DNA of 64,000 nucleotides from Ilumatobacter sp. (GTDB taxonomy: Bacteria; Actinomycetota; Acidimicrobiia; Acidimicrobiales; Ilumatobacteraceae), in the NCBI GenBank assembly GCA_007693335.1, contig REDU01000060.1, forward strand, positions 1 to 64,000, written 5' to 3'. This document shows positions 56,922 to 64,000 of the stretch, one piece after another. The translations under genes were made by a program, and so were the position numbers. Each line of letters opens with the position of its first letter. Position 1 is the stretch's first letter. Under the pieces are notes generated by a model. The model saw nothing but the letters and a program-made list of their open reading frames with translations, did no database searches and was not told where the DNA came from.

Positions 56922-57973
56922 CCCGACGGGCGTGGTCGTCCGCTTCCGGTCGCGCCCTCCTCGCCACCATCGCGGCTGCGGCGGTCCTGCTGATCGCACC
57001 CGCCACCGCCGCGGCCGATCCGGCCGGACCCACCGACTACGAGTCCGAGATCGTCGCCGTCGTCCCGCCCCTCGACACGGTGGAGCTCTCGATCGCCGGC
57101 GGTGACTCGTTCGTCGTGGTCGACGTCGAACGTGGCACCGAGGTCGTGGTGATCGGCAACCAGGGTGAGCACTATCTCCGCATCGACCCCGACGGTCAGG
57201 TGTGGGAGAACCGGCGGTCACCGGACACGTACGCCAACGCCGAGCGCTACGGCATCGGCAGTCTCCCGCCGCAGGCCGATGCCAGCGCCGAGCCCGAATG
57301 GCGACGGGTGGGCAGCGGTGGCACGTGGGCGTGGCACGACCATCGGGCGCACCGGATGGACCCGTTCCCCCCGCTGAACGTCGAACGCGGCGAGGTGGTG
57401 CTCGACGCCGTCGTGCCGCTGCTGGTCGATGGCACCGAGGTGGACGTGCGGGTGTCGAGCGTGTGGATGCCCGCGCCGTCGCCGTGGCCGGGCGTGGTGG
57501 GTGTCGCTCTCGGATTCGCCGCGGTGGTGCTGCTCCGTCGCCGTCCGGCGATCGCGCTGGCGGTCGTGTCGGCCGCCGCGCTCGCGGTCGGCGTGGTCCA
57601 GTTCCGGTCGCTCCCAGCTGCCACCGACCCACTCTGGCTGTGGTGGCTGGCCCCGCTGGTCGGGTTGATCGCGGCGATCGTGGCCGTCGTGCTCGGACGT
57701 CGCAGCTCGAACCGGCGGGAGCACGACACGATCCCCGAGCTGTCGACGATCGGCGCCGTGACCATCTCGGCCCTGCAGCTGCTGGTGTGGTCGTGGGAGC
57801 GACGCAGCGGTCTGTACCGCGCCATCCTCCCCACCGACGCCCCGTTCTGGCTCGATCGACTCGTGACCGGCGCCGCGATCTCGGCGGGCCTGGCTGCGTT
57901 GGTCGTGGTGACCGCGTCGCTGGTGGCCTCGTTCAGGGTGTCGGCGCCAGCGCCCGCTCGATCTCCCGGTTGA
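56918..57973 (+). CDS. Secreted/membrane protein of unknown function in the copper-cytochrome operon
   Basis: 351 residues. Signal peptide (about 10-35, ending AAA), an extracytoplasmic domain (about 36-195; EHYLRIDPDGQVWENRRSPDTYANAERYG and HDHRAHRMD), then about five membrane helices to the C-terminus. The extracytoplasmic part resembles none of the families recognised here; its His-rich WHDHRAHRM could bind metal. The ATG overlaps the cupredoxin stop. Its last 41 bases overlap the convergent tlpA-like gene. Confidence 0.7.
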   Translation: MTRRAWSSASGRALLATIAAAAVLLIAPATAAADPAGPTDYESEIVAVVPPLDTVELSIAGGDSFVVVDVERGTEVVVIGNQGEHYLRIDPDGQVWENRRSPDTYANAERYGIGSLPPQADASAEPEWRRVGSGGTWAWHDHRAHRMDPFPPLNVERGEVVLDAVVPLLVDGTEVDVRVSSVWMPAPSPWPGVVGVALGFAAVVLLRRRPAIALAVVSAAALAVGVVQFRSLPAATDPLWLWWLAPLVGLIAAIVAVVLGRRSSNRREHDTIPELSTIGAVTISALQLLVWSWERRSGLYRAILPTDAPFWLDRLVTGAAISAGLAALVVVTASLVASFRVSAPAPARSPG

Positions 57974-58439
57974 GGTCGTCCACGTCCATCGGTCCGGAGT
58001 GCACCACACTGATCCGACCCTCGGCGTCGGTCACGACCGTGACCGGCAAGGTGACCGTCTCGAGCTCGGCGTTGAGCGCTCCGTCGAAGTCGAGGTAGTT
58101 CTCGAACGTGACACCGACCTCGTCGAGGAACGCCAGCGCCTGGTCTTCTCGATCGCCGATGTTGACGCCGATGAAGCGGACCTGACCCTCGCGTTCGAGG
58201 TGGACCTCCTCGAACTCCGGCATCTCCCGGCGACACGGCGCGCACCACGTGGCCCACAGGTTCACCACCGCCGGGCCCTCCACCGACGCGAGCTGGAGCG
58301 TGCCGGATCCGTCGAGACGGGGCAGCTCGAGATCGGGCAGCGACTGTCCGGTCGCGCCACCACCCGACCCGCAGGCCGACAGCACCAACGCAGCAGCCGC
58401 CACGACCGCCACGATCCGGACCCGCACGTGACCCGTCAT
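57933..58439 (-). CDS. TlpA-like thioredoxin lipoprotein
   Basis: 168 residues. Lipobox LSAC (about residue 23), thioredoxin fold with active site WATWCAPCRREMP (about 66) and cis-Pro in LPVTVVTD. Probably maintains cysteines of the adjacent cytochrome c and SCO1 in the reduced state. Convergent with, and overlapping by 41 bases, the last gene of the ECF operon. Confidence 0.9.
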   Translation of the reverse strand: MTGHVRVRIVAVVAAAALVLSACGSGGGATGQSLPDLELPRLDGSGTLQLASVEGPAVVNLWATWCAPCRREMPEFEEVHLEREGQVRFIGVNIGDREDQALAFLDEVGVTFENYLDFDGALNAELETVTLPVTVVTDAEGRISVVHSGPMDVDDLNREIERALAPTP

Positions 58440-58455
58440 CGGTTGCTCGTGGTCC

Positions 58456-59439
58456 TCAGCGGTCCCAGGGGGCGGAGGGCGACACGGCGCCCTCGCCACC
58501 CGTGAGCACCTCGGCGCCGTCGTCGGTCACGAGGATCGTGTGCTCGTACTGCGCGGTGCGCTTGCCGTCGGTGGTCACGGCGGTCCAGTCGTCGTCCCAC
58601 ATGCGGTGCTGCCACGACCCGAGGGTGATCATCGGCTCGATGGTGAACGTCATGCCGGGCCGCATGATGGTGCTGGCCCGCGAGTCGTAGTAGTGGAACA
58701 CCTGGATGTCGGTGTGGAACTGCTGGCCGATGCCGTGCCCGATGAACGCCCGCACCACGCCGTAGCGGTGCTGTTTGGCGTGCTGCTCGATGGCGGCACC
58801 GATGTCGCTGATGGGCCGACCCGGCTTCACGGCCTCGATGCCGTGCCACATGCACTCCTCGGTGACCCGGACGAGTTCGTGGCTGACCGGGTCGACCTCG
58901 CCCACGAAGAACGTGGCGTTGGTGTCGCCGTGCACGCCACCGATGAAGCCGGTGACGTCGAGGTTCACGATGTCGCCGTCCTGCAGCGCGCGCGAATCGG
59001 GGATGCCGTGACAGATCACCTCGTTGACCGACGTGCACACGCTCTTGGGGTAACCGTGGTAGTTGAGCGGGCTCGGATAGGCGCCACGCTCGATGTAGAG
59101 GTCGTGGACGTACTGGTCGAGCTCATCGGTGGTGAGCCCGGGACGAACGGCCTCGCCGGCCAGCCGCAGGATCTCGGCCGCCACCTTGCCGGCATGGCGC
59201 ATGCGCTCGATCACATCGGGCGACTTGACCCTCGGCTCGTCCCACGGAACGACCTCGCCGGTCTCGGCGTAGGGGGGCCGTTCGATGTGCTCGGGAACCG
59301 GTCGCATCGGCGAGATCGCTCCCGGGAGGACCCGGCCCTCCACCTTGCGGTGGCAGCGCTTGTACTTGCGACCGCTCCCGCACCAGCACGGGTCGTTCGC
59401 CTGCGGCAACGTGCTCGGAGCGTTCGCGATCGTACGCAT
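58456..59439 (-). CDS. map: Type I methionine aminopeptidase with N-terminal SEC-C zinc motif
   Basis: 327 residues. A SEC-C domain NDPCWCGSGRKYKRCH (about 15-32) is followed by the pita-bread fold with metal ligands in LDVTGFIGGVHGDTNATFF (Asp, Asp), HGIGQQFHTD (His) and EPMIT (Glu). Removes N-terminal Met from new proteins; the SEC-C finger may bind the ribosome. ATG at 59439 is preferred to the GTG at 59445: TAGACT is 6 bases before it. Confidence 0.95.
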   Translation of the reverse strand: MRTIANAPSTLPQANDPCWCGSGRKYKRCHRKVEGRVLPGAISPMRPVPEHIERPPYAETGEVVPWDEPRVKSPDVIERMRHAGKVAAEILRLAGEAVRPGLTTDELDQYVHDLYIERGAYPSPLNYHGYPKSVCTSVNEVICHGIPDSRALQDGDIVNLDVTGFIGGVHGDTNATFFVGEVDPVSHELVRVTEECMWHGIEAVKPGRPISDIGAAIEQHAKQHRYGVVRAFIGHGIGQQFHTDIQVFHYYDSRASTIMRPGMTFTIEPMITLGSWQHRMWDDDWTAVTTDGKRTAQYEHTILVTDDGAEVLTGGEGAVSPSAPWDR

Positions 59440-59445
59440 GGCCAC

Positions 59446-59451
59446 AGTCTA
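59446..59451 (-). promoter_or_regulatory. -10 element of map (leaderless)
   Basis: TAGACT on the minus strand, 6 bases before the ATG at 59439. Confidence 0.6.
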
Positions 59452-59485
59452 CGAACGGCCACCCGTGAGCGGTCGGTCGAGCGGG

Positions 59486-60568
59486 TCAACGTGGGAGTCG
59501 GACCTCCACGACGCCGCCGGCGCCGGGCACCACGCCCACGGTGCCCTCGTGGGCCGTGACGATGCCGCGGGCGATGGCGAGTCCGAGACCGGCGGTACCG
59601 GTCACGGTGTTGCGCGATTCGTCACCACGGGTGAAGGCGGCGAACGCACGGTCGACGAGCTCCGGGGGGAATCCGGCGCCCTGATCGGTCACCCGCAGCA
59701 CCGCCTCACCGCTGGCTCCCGCCGCCTCGCCCGCACCGGGACCGCTCACCTGCACCAACACGACCGTGTCGGCTGGAGCATGCCGGATGGCGTTCTCCAG
59801 CAGGTTGCGGATCACCCGGGCCAACTGGGTTCCGTCGCCGTTGACCGACACCCGCTGATCGGCTTCGAGGTGCAGCTCGACACCGTGGTGCGCTGCGAGC
59901 GGACGCACGACCTCGATCGACTCGTCGGCCAGCTCGGTGAGGTCGAGGCGCGACGGGCGGAGCTCGAGGGTGCCGCTCGCGATCCGGGTGTGCAGCTCGA
60001 GGTCGTCCACGAGCGCGGCGAGCGCCCGCACCTGACGTTCCATCCCGACCAGGTACCGCTCGTCGTCGTCCACCAGACCGTCGCGCAGCGCCTCGACGGC
60101 GGCGCGCAACGCGGCCAAGGGCGTGCGGAGGTCGTGGGAGATCGCCGACAACATGAGCGTGCGCTCGGCCTCCACCGCCGCCAGACGCTCGACCATGCGG
60201 TCGAACATCGCCGCTGCCTCCCCGAGCTCGTCACGACGGCGCACTTCGGTGCGGGCGGTCAGATCACCCTCGGCCACGCGTCGTGCGGCCTCGCTGATCC
60301 GGTTCGTGTCGTCGACCAGCGGACGGGCCACGAACAACGCCACCAACGCGGCTGCGGCCACGGCGGGGATGAGCGCCCACATCAGCAGCCCGAGGTCCTG
60401 TTCGTTGATGAACATCGCCTGGGCGGCGATCACGATGAGCGCGAGCGCCACGGCCAGGACGCCGAGCGCGGCGAACAGGAACCGGCGGCCGAGTCGGTTG
60501 GTGCGGCGCCGACGAGGCGGTCGGGCGGGCGGGGCCGGGTTCACGGGCGGGTTCACGGGCGGGGTCAC
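59486..60568 (-). CDS. Sensor histidine kinase
   Basis: 360 residues. Two membrane helices close together (about 28-50 and 60-80), so little extracytoplasmic sensor, then HAMP (about 80-130), HisKA with the phospho-His in AISHDLRTPLAALRAA (about 150) and HATPase with N-box RVIRNLLENAIRHAP and G boxes VTDQGAGFP and GTAGLGLAIARG. GTG at 60568 overlaps the response-regulator stop (GTGA). The N-terminal Pro-rich VTPPVNPPVNPAPP comes from a short repeat. Confidence 0.93.
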   Translation of the reverse strand: MTPPVNPPVNPAPPARPPRRRRTNRLGRRFLFAALGVLAVALALIVIAAQAMFINEQDLGLLMWALIPAVAAAALVALFVARPLVDDTNRISEAARRVAEGDLTARTEVRRRDELGEAAAMFDRMVERLAAVEAERTLMLSAISHDLRTPLAALRAAVEALRDGLVDDDERYLVGMERQVRALAALVDDLELHTRIASGTLELRPSRLDLTELADESIEVVRPLAAHHGVELHLEADQRVSVNGDGTQLARVIRNLLENAIRHAPADTVVLVQVSGPGAGEAAGASGEAVLRVTDQGAGFPPELVDRAFAAFTRGDESRNTVTGTAGLGLAIARGIVTAHEGTVGVVPGAGGVVEVRLPR

Positions 60569-61254
60569 GGCTCGAACCGGTACCCCACACCCCAGACCGT
60601 GGCGATCCAGCGCGGGTGCTCGGGATCGACCTCGATCTTGTTGCGGATGCGGCGGACGTGCACCGTGACCGTGGCCGGATCCTGCCAGTCGGGCGACGAC
60701 TGCCACACCTCGCGGAGCAGATCGGCCCGCGAGAAGACCTGACGGGGCGCGGCCGCCAGGAACGCGAGCAGGTCGAACTCCTTCGGAGTGGTCTCGATCA
60801 GCCGTCCGTCGAGGTACACCTCACGCGATCGACCGTCGACACGGAGCCCCCCGTGTTCGATCACGTCATCGGCCGGGGCGTCCCGCCCGTGCGACCGTCG
60901 GAGCACACCGTTCACCCGCGCCGCGAGCTCACGCGGCGAGAACGGTTTGACCACGTAGTCGTCGGCGCCCAGCTCGAGACCCGTGACGCGGTCGCGCTCG
61001 TCCGCGAGGGCCGTGAGCATGATCACGGGAACGTCGGAGGTGGCCCGCAGACGCCGCAGGATCTCGAGTCCGTCCACCCCGGGCAGCATCAGGTCGAGCA
61101 CCACGAGATCGGGTGGAGAGCTCGCGAGCAGCTCGATGGCCTGGTTACCGTCGACCGCCTCGGTCACCTCGTGGCCATCGCGTCGGAGGTACTGCACGAC
61201 CACGTCGCGCACCGTGGGTTCGTCGTCCACCACCAGCACCCGGGAACCGGCCAT
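60565..61254 (-). CDS. OmpR-family response regulator
   Basis: 229 residues. Receiver with acidic VVDDEP, phosphoacceptor in DLVVLDLMLPG, Thr in VIMLTAL and Lys in YVVKPFSPREL; C-terminal winged helix (ETTPKEFDLLAFLAAAPRQVFSRADLL, VTVHVRRIRNKIE, TVWGVGYRF). Partner kinase follows with a 4-base overlap. ATG at 61254 is used; an earlier in-frame start at 61290 is possible. No target recognised. Confidence 0.93.
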   Translation of the reverse strand: MAGSRVLVVDDEPTVRDVVVQYLRRDGHEVTEAVDGNQAIELLASSPPDLVVLDLMLPGVDGLEILRRLRATSDVPVIMLTALADERDRVTGLELGADDYVVKPFSPRELAARVNGVLRRSHGRDAPADDVIEHGGLRVDGRSREVYLDGRLIETTPKEFDLLAFLAAAPRQVFSRADLLREVWQSSPDWQDPATVTVHVRRIRNKIEVDPEHPRWIATVWGVGYRFEP

Positions 61255-61327
61255 CGTCACAGCCTCGCCGCCGATCGACCGCTCCGCCACCCCCCGGAGC
61301 AGGAGTTTCGCGAACGCTCACCCCCCC

Positions 61328-61377
61328 AACTGTCCGCGGGAAAGCCCCGGATCCACCCGATCACCACAGACAGTTCG
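61328..61377 (+). repeat. Repeat family A, copy A4a
   Basis: AACTGTCCGCGGG ... GGATCCACCCGATCACC ... CAGACAGTTCG. One of a tandem pair 64 bases apart; it differs from A4b by one base in 50. Confidence 0.85.
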
Positions 61378-61391
61378 CCAAGACCACCTCG

Positions 61392-61441
61392 AACTGTCCG
61401 CGGGAAAGGCCCGGATCCACCCGATCACCACAGACAGTTCG
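61392..61441 (+). repeat. Repeat family A, copy A4b
   Basis: Second copy of the tandem pair. Its right arm ends two bases before the pdxH stop codon (61444-61446). Confidence 0.85.
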
Positions 61442-61443
61442 GA

Positions 61444-62127
61444 TCAGGGGGCGAGGCGGGTGGTGTGCCACCGGGAGCCGGTGCGGCGGTACTGGAGGCG
61501 GTCGTGCAGGCGGCTCGGGCGACCCTGCCAGAACTCCCACTCGGTGGGCACCAGCCGCCATCCGCCCCAGTGCGGCGGACGGGGCACGTCGACGCCGGCG
61601 AAGCGCTGCTCGACCTCGGCCACGAGGGTGTCGAGCACCGCACGCCCGGGGATCATCTCCGATTGCGGTGACGCCCACGCACCGATCTGACTGGCTCGCG
61701 GACGGGACGCGAAGTAGGCGTCGCTCTCGGCCTCGGAGACCTCGTCGATCGTGCCGCGCACCCGCACCTGCCGGTGGAGGTCGAGCCAGGAGAACACTCC
61801 TGCCGCCACGGGCGCCGTCGCCAGTTGGCGGCTCTTGGCCGACCGGTAGTTCGTGAAGAACGTGAACCCACGCTCGTCGGCGCCACGGACCAACACGATG
61901 CGCACATCGGGGGTACCGGTGGCGCGAGCCGACACCGACGTGGTGTCGACAGTGGCCAACGAGATCGCGTTCGGCTCGGCCACCCCGGCCTGGTGCGCCT
62001 CGTCGTGCCACCGTTGCCACATCGCCATCGGATCGGGGTCGAGATCGCCGATGTCGAGCCCGTCGGTCTCGTACTGCACGCGCCGATCACGGATCAGCGA
62101 ACGATCGGGGGCAGCCCAGTCGGTCAT
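61444..62127 (-). CDS. pdxH: Pyridoxamine 5'-phosphate oxidase
   Basis: 227 residues. FMN enzyme that makes PLP from PNP or PMP. Landmarks: VRIVLVRGADERGFTFFTNYRSAKSRQL (FMN binding), QVRVRGTIDEV, ESDAYFASRPRASQIGAWASPQSE and the C-terminal EFWQGRPSRLHDRLQYRR, with RLHDR at the PLP site. ATG at 62127 overlaps the serS stop (ATGA). It could supply PLP to SelA and the decarboxylase in this window, which is general biology rather than linkage. Confidence 0.96.
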   Translation of the reverse strand: MTDWAAPDRSLIRDRRVQYETDGLDIGDLDPDPMAMWQRWHDEAHQAGVAEPNAISLATVDTTSVSARATGTPDVRIVLVRGADERGFTFFTNYRSAKSRQLATAPVAAGVFSWLDLHRQVRVRGTIDEVSEAESDAYFASRPRASQIGAWASPQSEMIPGRAVLDTLVAEVEQRFAGVDVPRPPHWGGWRLVPTEWEFWQGRPSRLHDRLQYRRTGSRWHTTRLAP

Positions 62128-63434
62128 GACGCAATGGGTTCGATGCGCTCGAGGCCACGCATGTACGGGCGGAGCACCTCGGGCACGGTGACCGAGCCGT
62201 CGGGCCCACGGAAGTTCTCGACGATGGCCGCCCACACGCGAGGCACGGCCAACGCCGACCCGTTGAGGGTGTGGGCGATCTCGGTTCCCTTCACGGGGTT
62301 GCCCTGGACATCGCGGCGACGGAACCGGACATCGGCCCGCCGGGCCTGGTAATCGCTGAACCAGCTGACCGACGACACCTCGAGCCACTGATCGCAGCCC
62401 GGTGCGTACACCTCGATGTCGAAGCTGCGATGGTGACTCTGGCCGAGATCGCCGGTGCAGATCTCGATGATGCGGAAGGGCAGTCCGAGCGCCTCGATGA
62501 TCCCCTGGGCACGGTCGACGAACTCCTGGAGCAACGCGGGTGCCTGCTCGGGGGTGGCGACCGCCAGGATCTCGACCTTGTCGAACTCGTGGGCTCGCAG
62601 CATGCCGCGCGTGTCGCGCCCCGCCGACCCGGCCTCCCGACGGAACGAGGGAGAGTACGCCATCATCCGGACCGGGAGATCGGCCTCGTCGAGGATCTCG
62701 CCGGCGTAGACCGAGGTGAGGGGGACCTCGGCGGTGGGGATGCACCACAGGTCGTCGCGCTCGATGGCGAACGCATCGTCGGCGAACTTCGGGAGCTGCC
62801 CGGTGGCGGTGAGCGTCGAGGTCAGCACGAGCGACGGCGGTCGGATCTCCTCGAAGGCGTCGGCGTTCCGGTCGAGGGCGAGCTGACACAGTGCCCGGGC
62901 CAAGGTGGCGCCGGCACCACGCTGCATCGTGAACATCGAACCGGAGATCTTCGCGGCCCGCTCGGTGTCGAGGATCCCGAGCGCCGAGGCCGTCTCCCAG
63001 TGCGGGACCCGGGTGTGTTCGGGGAACGTCTCGGGCACGAACGGGCCCGCCACGACCGGATTGTCGGCATCGGTCGCGCCGTCCGGCACGTCGGGGTGCG
63101 GCAGGTTCGGGATGACGAGCAGCAGATCGCGCAGCGCGGCCGCGGTGCGCTCGTGCTCGACGGCGAGCTCCTTCTCGGCTGCACCGAGACCCCGGCTCTC
63201 GACCTGGAGTGACTCGGCAGCCGCGACGTCACCCTCGCGACGGAGTCGGCCGACCTCCTTGGAGAGCTCGTTGATGCGAGCGCGCACCCCGTCACGCTCA
63301 CCCGTGAGATCGCGGAGCCGCTCGTCGAGACGGCGGGCCTGGGTCACCTGGGCGTCGACGTCCTCGCTCGCACGACGGGCGAGCGCGGCCAGGACCGCAT
63401 CGGGTTCGGCACGGAGTCGTCTGACGTCGATCAC
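62124..63434 (-). CDS. serS: Seryl-tRNA synthetase
   Basis: 436 residues, class II synthetase. N-terminal coiled-coil arm (about 25-110), then motif 1 (ALCQLALDRNADAFEEIRPPSLV), motif 2 SPSFRREAGSAGRDTRGMLRAHEFDKVE and motif 3 NGSALAVPRVWAAIVENF. It charges tRNA-Ser and also tRNA-Sec with serine, the first step before SelA. GTG at 63434 begins the usual IDVRRLRAEPDAV. Confidence 0.97.
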   Translation of the reverse strand: MIDVRRLRAEPDAVLAALARRASEDVDAQVTQARRLDERLRDLTGERDGVRARINELSKEVGRLRREGDVAAAESLQVESRGLGAAEKELAVEHERTAAALRDLLLVIPNLPHPDVPDGATDADNPVVAGPFVPETFPEHTRVPHWETASALGILDTERAAKISGSMFTMQRGAGATLARALCQLALDRNADAFEEIRPPSLVLTSTLTATGQLPKFADDAFAIERDDLWCIPTAEVPLTSVYAGEILDEADLPVRMMAYSPSFRREAGSAGRDTRGMLRAHEFDKVEILAVATPEQAPALLQEFVDRAQGIIEALGLPFRIIEICTGDLGQSHHRSFDIEVYAPGCDQWLEVSSVSWFSDYQARRADVRFRRRDVQGNPVKGTEIAHTLNGSALAVPRVWAAIVENFRGPDGSVTVPEVLRPYMRGLERIEPIAS

Positions 63435-63471
63435 AGGGCGTTCACGATACGAGCAACCACCGCGACGCCGC

Positions 63472-64000
63472 TCAACGGCCGTCGTCGACGGCCTGGGTGG
63501 CCGCGAACTCGCGCTCGACGTCGGCCGTGGTGAGCGGGGTCTCGTCGTGACCGACGATCTCCGAGTCGGGCATCCGCCCGCCACGCCGGTACGAGTGCTC
63601 CGCCGAGTAGTCGACGGCGAAGCGCTTGAAGAAGAAATAGACCACGATCGACCAGAGGAAGACGCCACCAGCCAGCTTCATGATGGCGCCGGCGAACTGC
63701 TGATCGGTGATCGCATCGACACCCCAGAGTCGGATCGGCTGCTCGCCGTAGGGGGCGTAGACCACACCCTCGGCGAACACGAGCCATCCGGCGGGGAGAG
63801 TGGGCACCACCGACTGCAGGAACAGGTAGATGCTCGTGGCCAACGGACCCATTCGCCATTCGGGGATGGGGCCGAGCACGGGCATCCACATCAAGAACGC
63901 GGCCGACACGATCATCACGTGGAGGAGGTAGTGCAGGACACCGTTCTCGAGCGACGCGTTGACCAGGTGCGGGATGTGGATGACCATCACCGAGGCGTTG
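63472..64000 (-). CDS. CtaG-like cytochrome c oxidase assembly protein (C-terminal part)
   Basis: At least 175 residues in the window; the 5' end lies beyond 64000, since the frame stays open through NASVMVIHIPHLVN. At least three membrane helices (about 22-40, 48-68, 100-120) and His-containing ends resemble the CtaG/caa3 assembly family (DUF1404-like). The tail is hydrophilic (EIVGHDETPLTTADVEREFAA). Family call rests on helix layout and the HIPHLVN/HYLLHVMIVSAAFLMW pattern, so only moderate confidence. Confidence 0.65.
   Translation of the reverse strand, partial: NASVMVIHIPHLVNASLENGVLHYLLHVMIVSAAFLMWMPVLGPIPEWRMGPLATSIYLFLQSVVPTLPAGWLVFAEGVVYAPYGEQPIRLWGVDAITDQQFAGAIMKLAGGVFLWSIVVYFFFKRFAVDYSAEHSYRRGGRMPDSEIVGHDETPLTTADVEREFAATQAVDDGR

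Noticed and set aside
61328-61441. CRISPR-like direct repeats
   Set aside because: Only two copies with a 14-base gap, and the same element occurs singly elsewhere; it is a dispersed intergenic repeat.

Overview
This 64-kb window is GC-rich bacterial chromosome from an actinobacterium. Two WhiB proteins, one of them WhiB7-like, a WXG100 protein, a GlnR-type nitrogen regulator beside GSI and GSII, a Get3/ArsA-like ATPase pair resembling mycobacterial Rv3679-Rv3680, an arsenate reductase of the mycothiol-using type and many leaderless gene starts all point there. The mix of genes suggests Acidimicrobiia (Ilumatobacter-like), but that is inference. The DNA looks like core genome: no IS elements, prophage, rRNA or CRISPR array were seen. 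No gene-free stretch exceeds 300 bases.

Layout. 1-2.6 kb: phosphate uptake genes pstS (partial), pstC and pstA, with no pstB. 2.7-7.1 kb: tRNA-Pro(CGG), a lone receiver protein, the paired ATPases, an NfeD membrane protein and WhiB. 7.1-10.2 kb: selB and selA (selenocysteine insertion), divergent from dut. 10.9-16.6 kb: an arsenic locus. arsI and arsR diverge around an operator; arsR is followed by an arsR-arsC fusion, arsC, acr3, a 96-residue Cys-Cys protein, a YibE/F membrane protein and a Nudix hydrolase, mostly joined by 4-base stop/start overlaps. 16.8-21.8 kb: hydrolase, nadE and a secreted sugar dehydrogenase. 21.8-25.2 kb: nitrogen assimilation (GlnR-like box, GSII, GSI, GlnR-like regulator). 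25.2-31.5 kb: SGNH lipoprotein, amidohydrolase, PLP decarboxylase, a 51-residue membrane peptide, RidA, and a truncated xanthine-dehydrogenase-like fusion. 31.7-34.4 kb: fasciclin/OmpA protein, ErpA and a SufR-like regulator. 34.5-38.3 kb: Nudix, CoA-transferase, CcdA and a TlpA-like protein. 38.4-39.1 kb: whiB7 preceded by a leader ORF and a terminator. 39.3-54.2 kb: mostly housekeeping and catabolic enzymes (glycosyltransferase, USP, quinone reductase, Orn, SDR, DEAD-box/cold-shock fusion, alpha-mannosidase, M20 peptidase, WXG100, thiamine-binding protein, HAD, CoaA, DNA methyltransferase). 54.2-58.4 kb: ECF sigma/anti-sigma with cytochrome c, SCO1, cupredoxin and TlpA-like proteins. 58.4-64 kb: methionine aminopeptidase, a two-component system, PdxH, SerS and a partial CtaG-like protein.

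Three patterns run through the window. First, at least 16 genes have a TANNNT -10 hexamer 6-9 bases before the start codon, meaning leaderless mRNAs; this was used to choose starts. Second, two families of short intergenic repeats with outward arms containing CGAACTG sit at or just after stop codons and look like lineage-specific 3'-end or terminator modules. Third, the whiB7 leader can form a terminator, or an alternative fold whose inner loop holds the leader ORF stop codon, which suggests ribosome-mediated attenuation.
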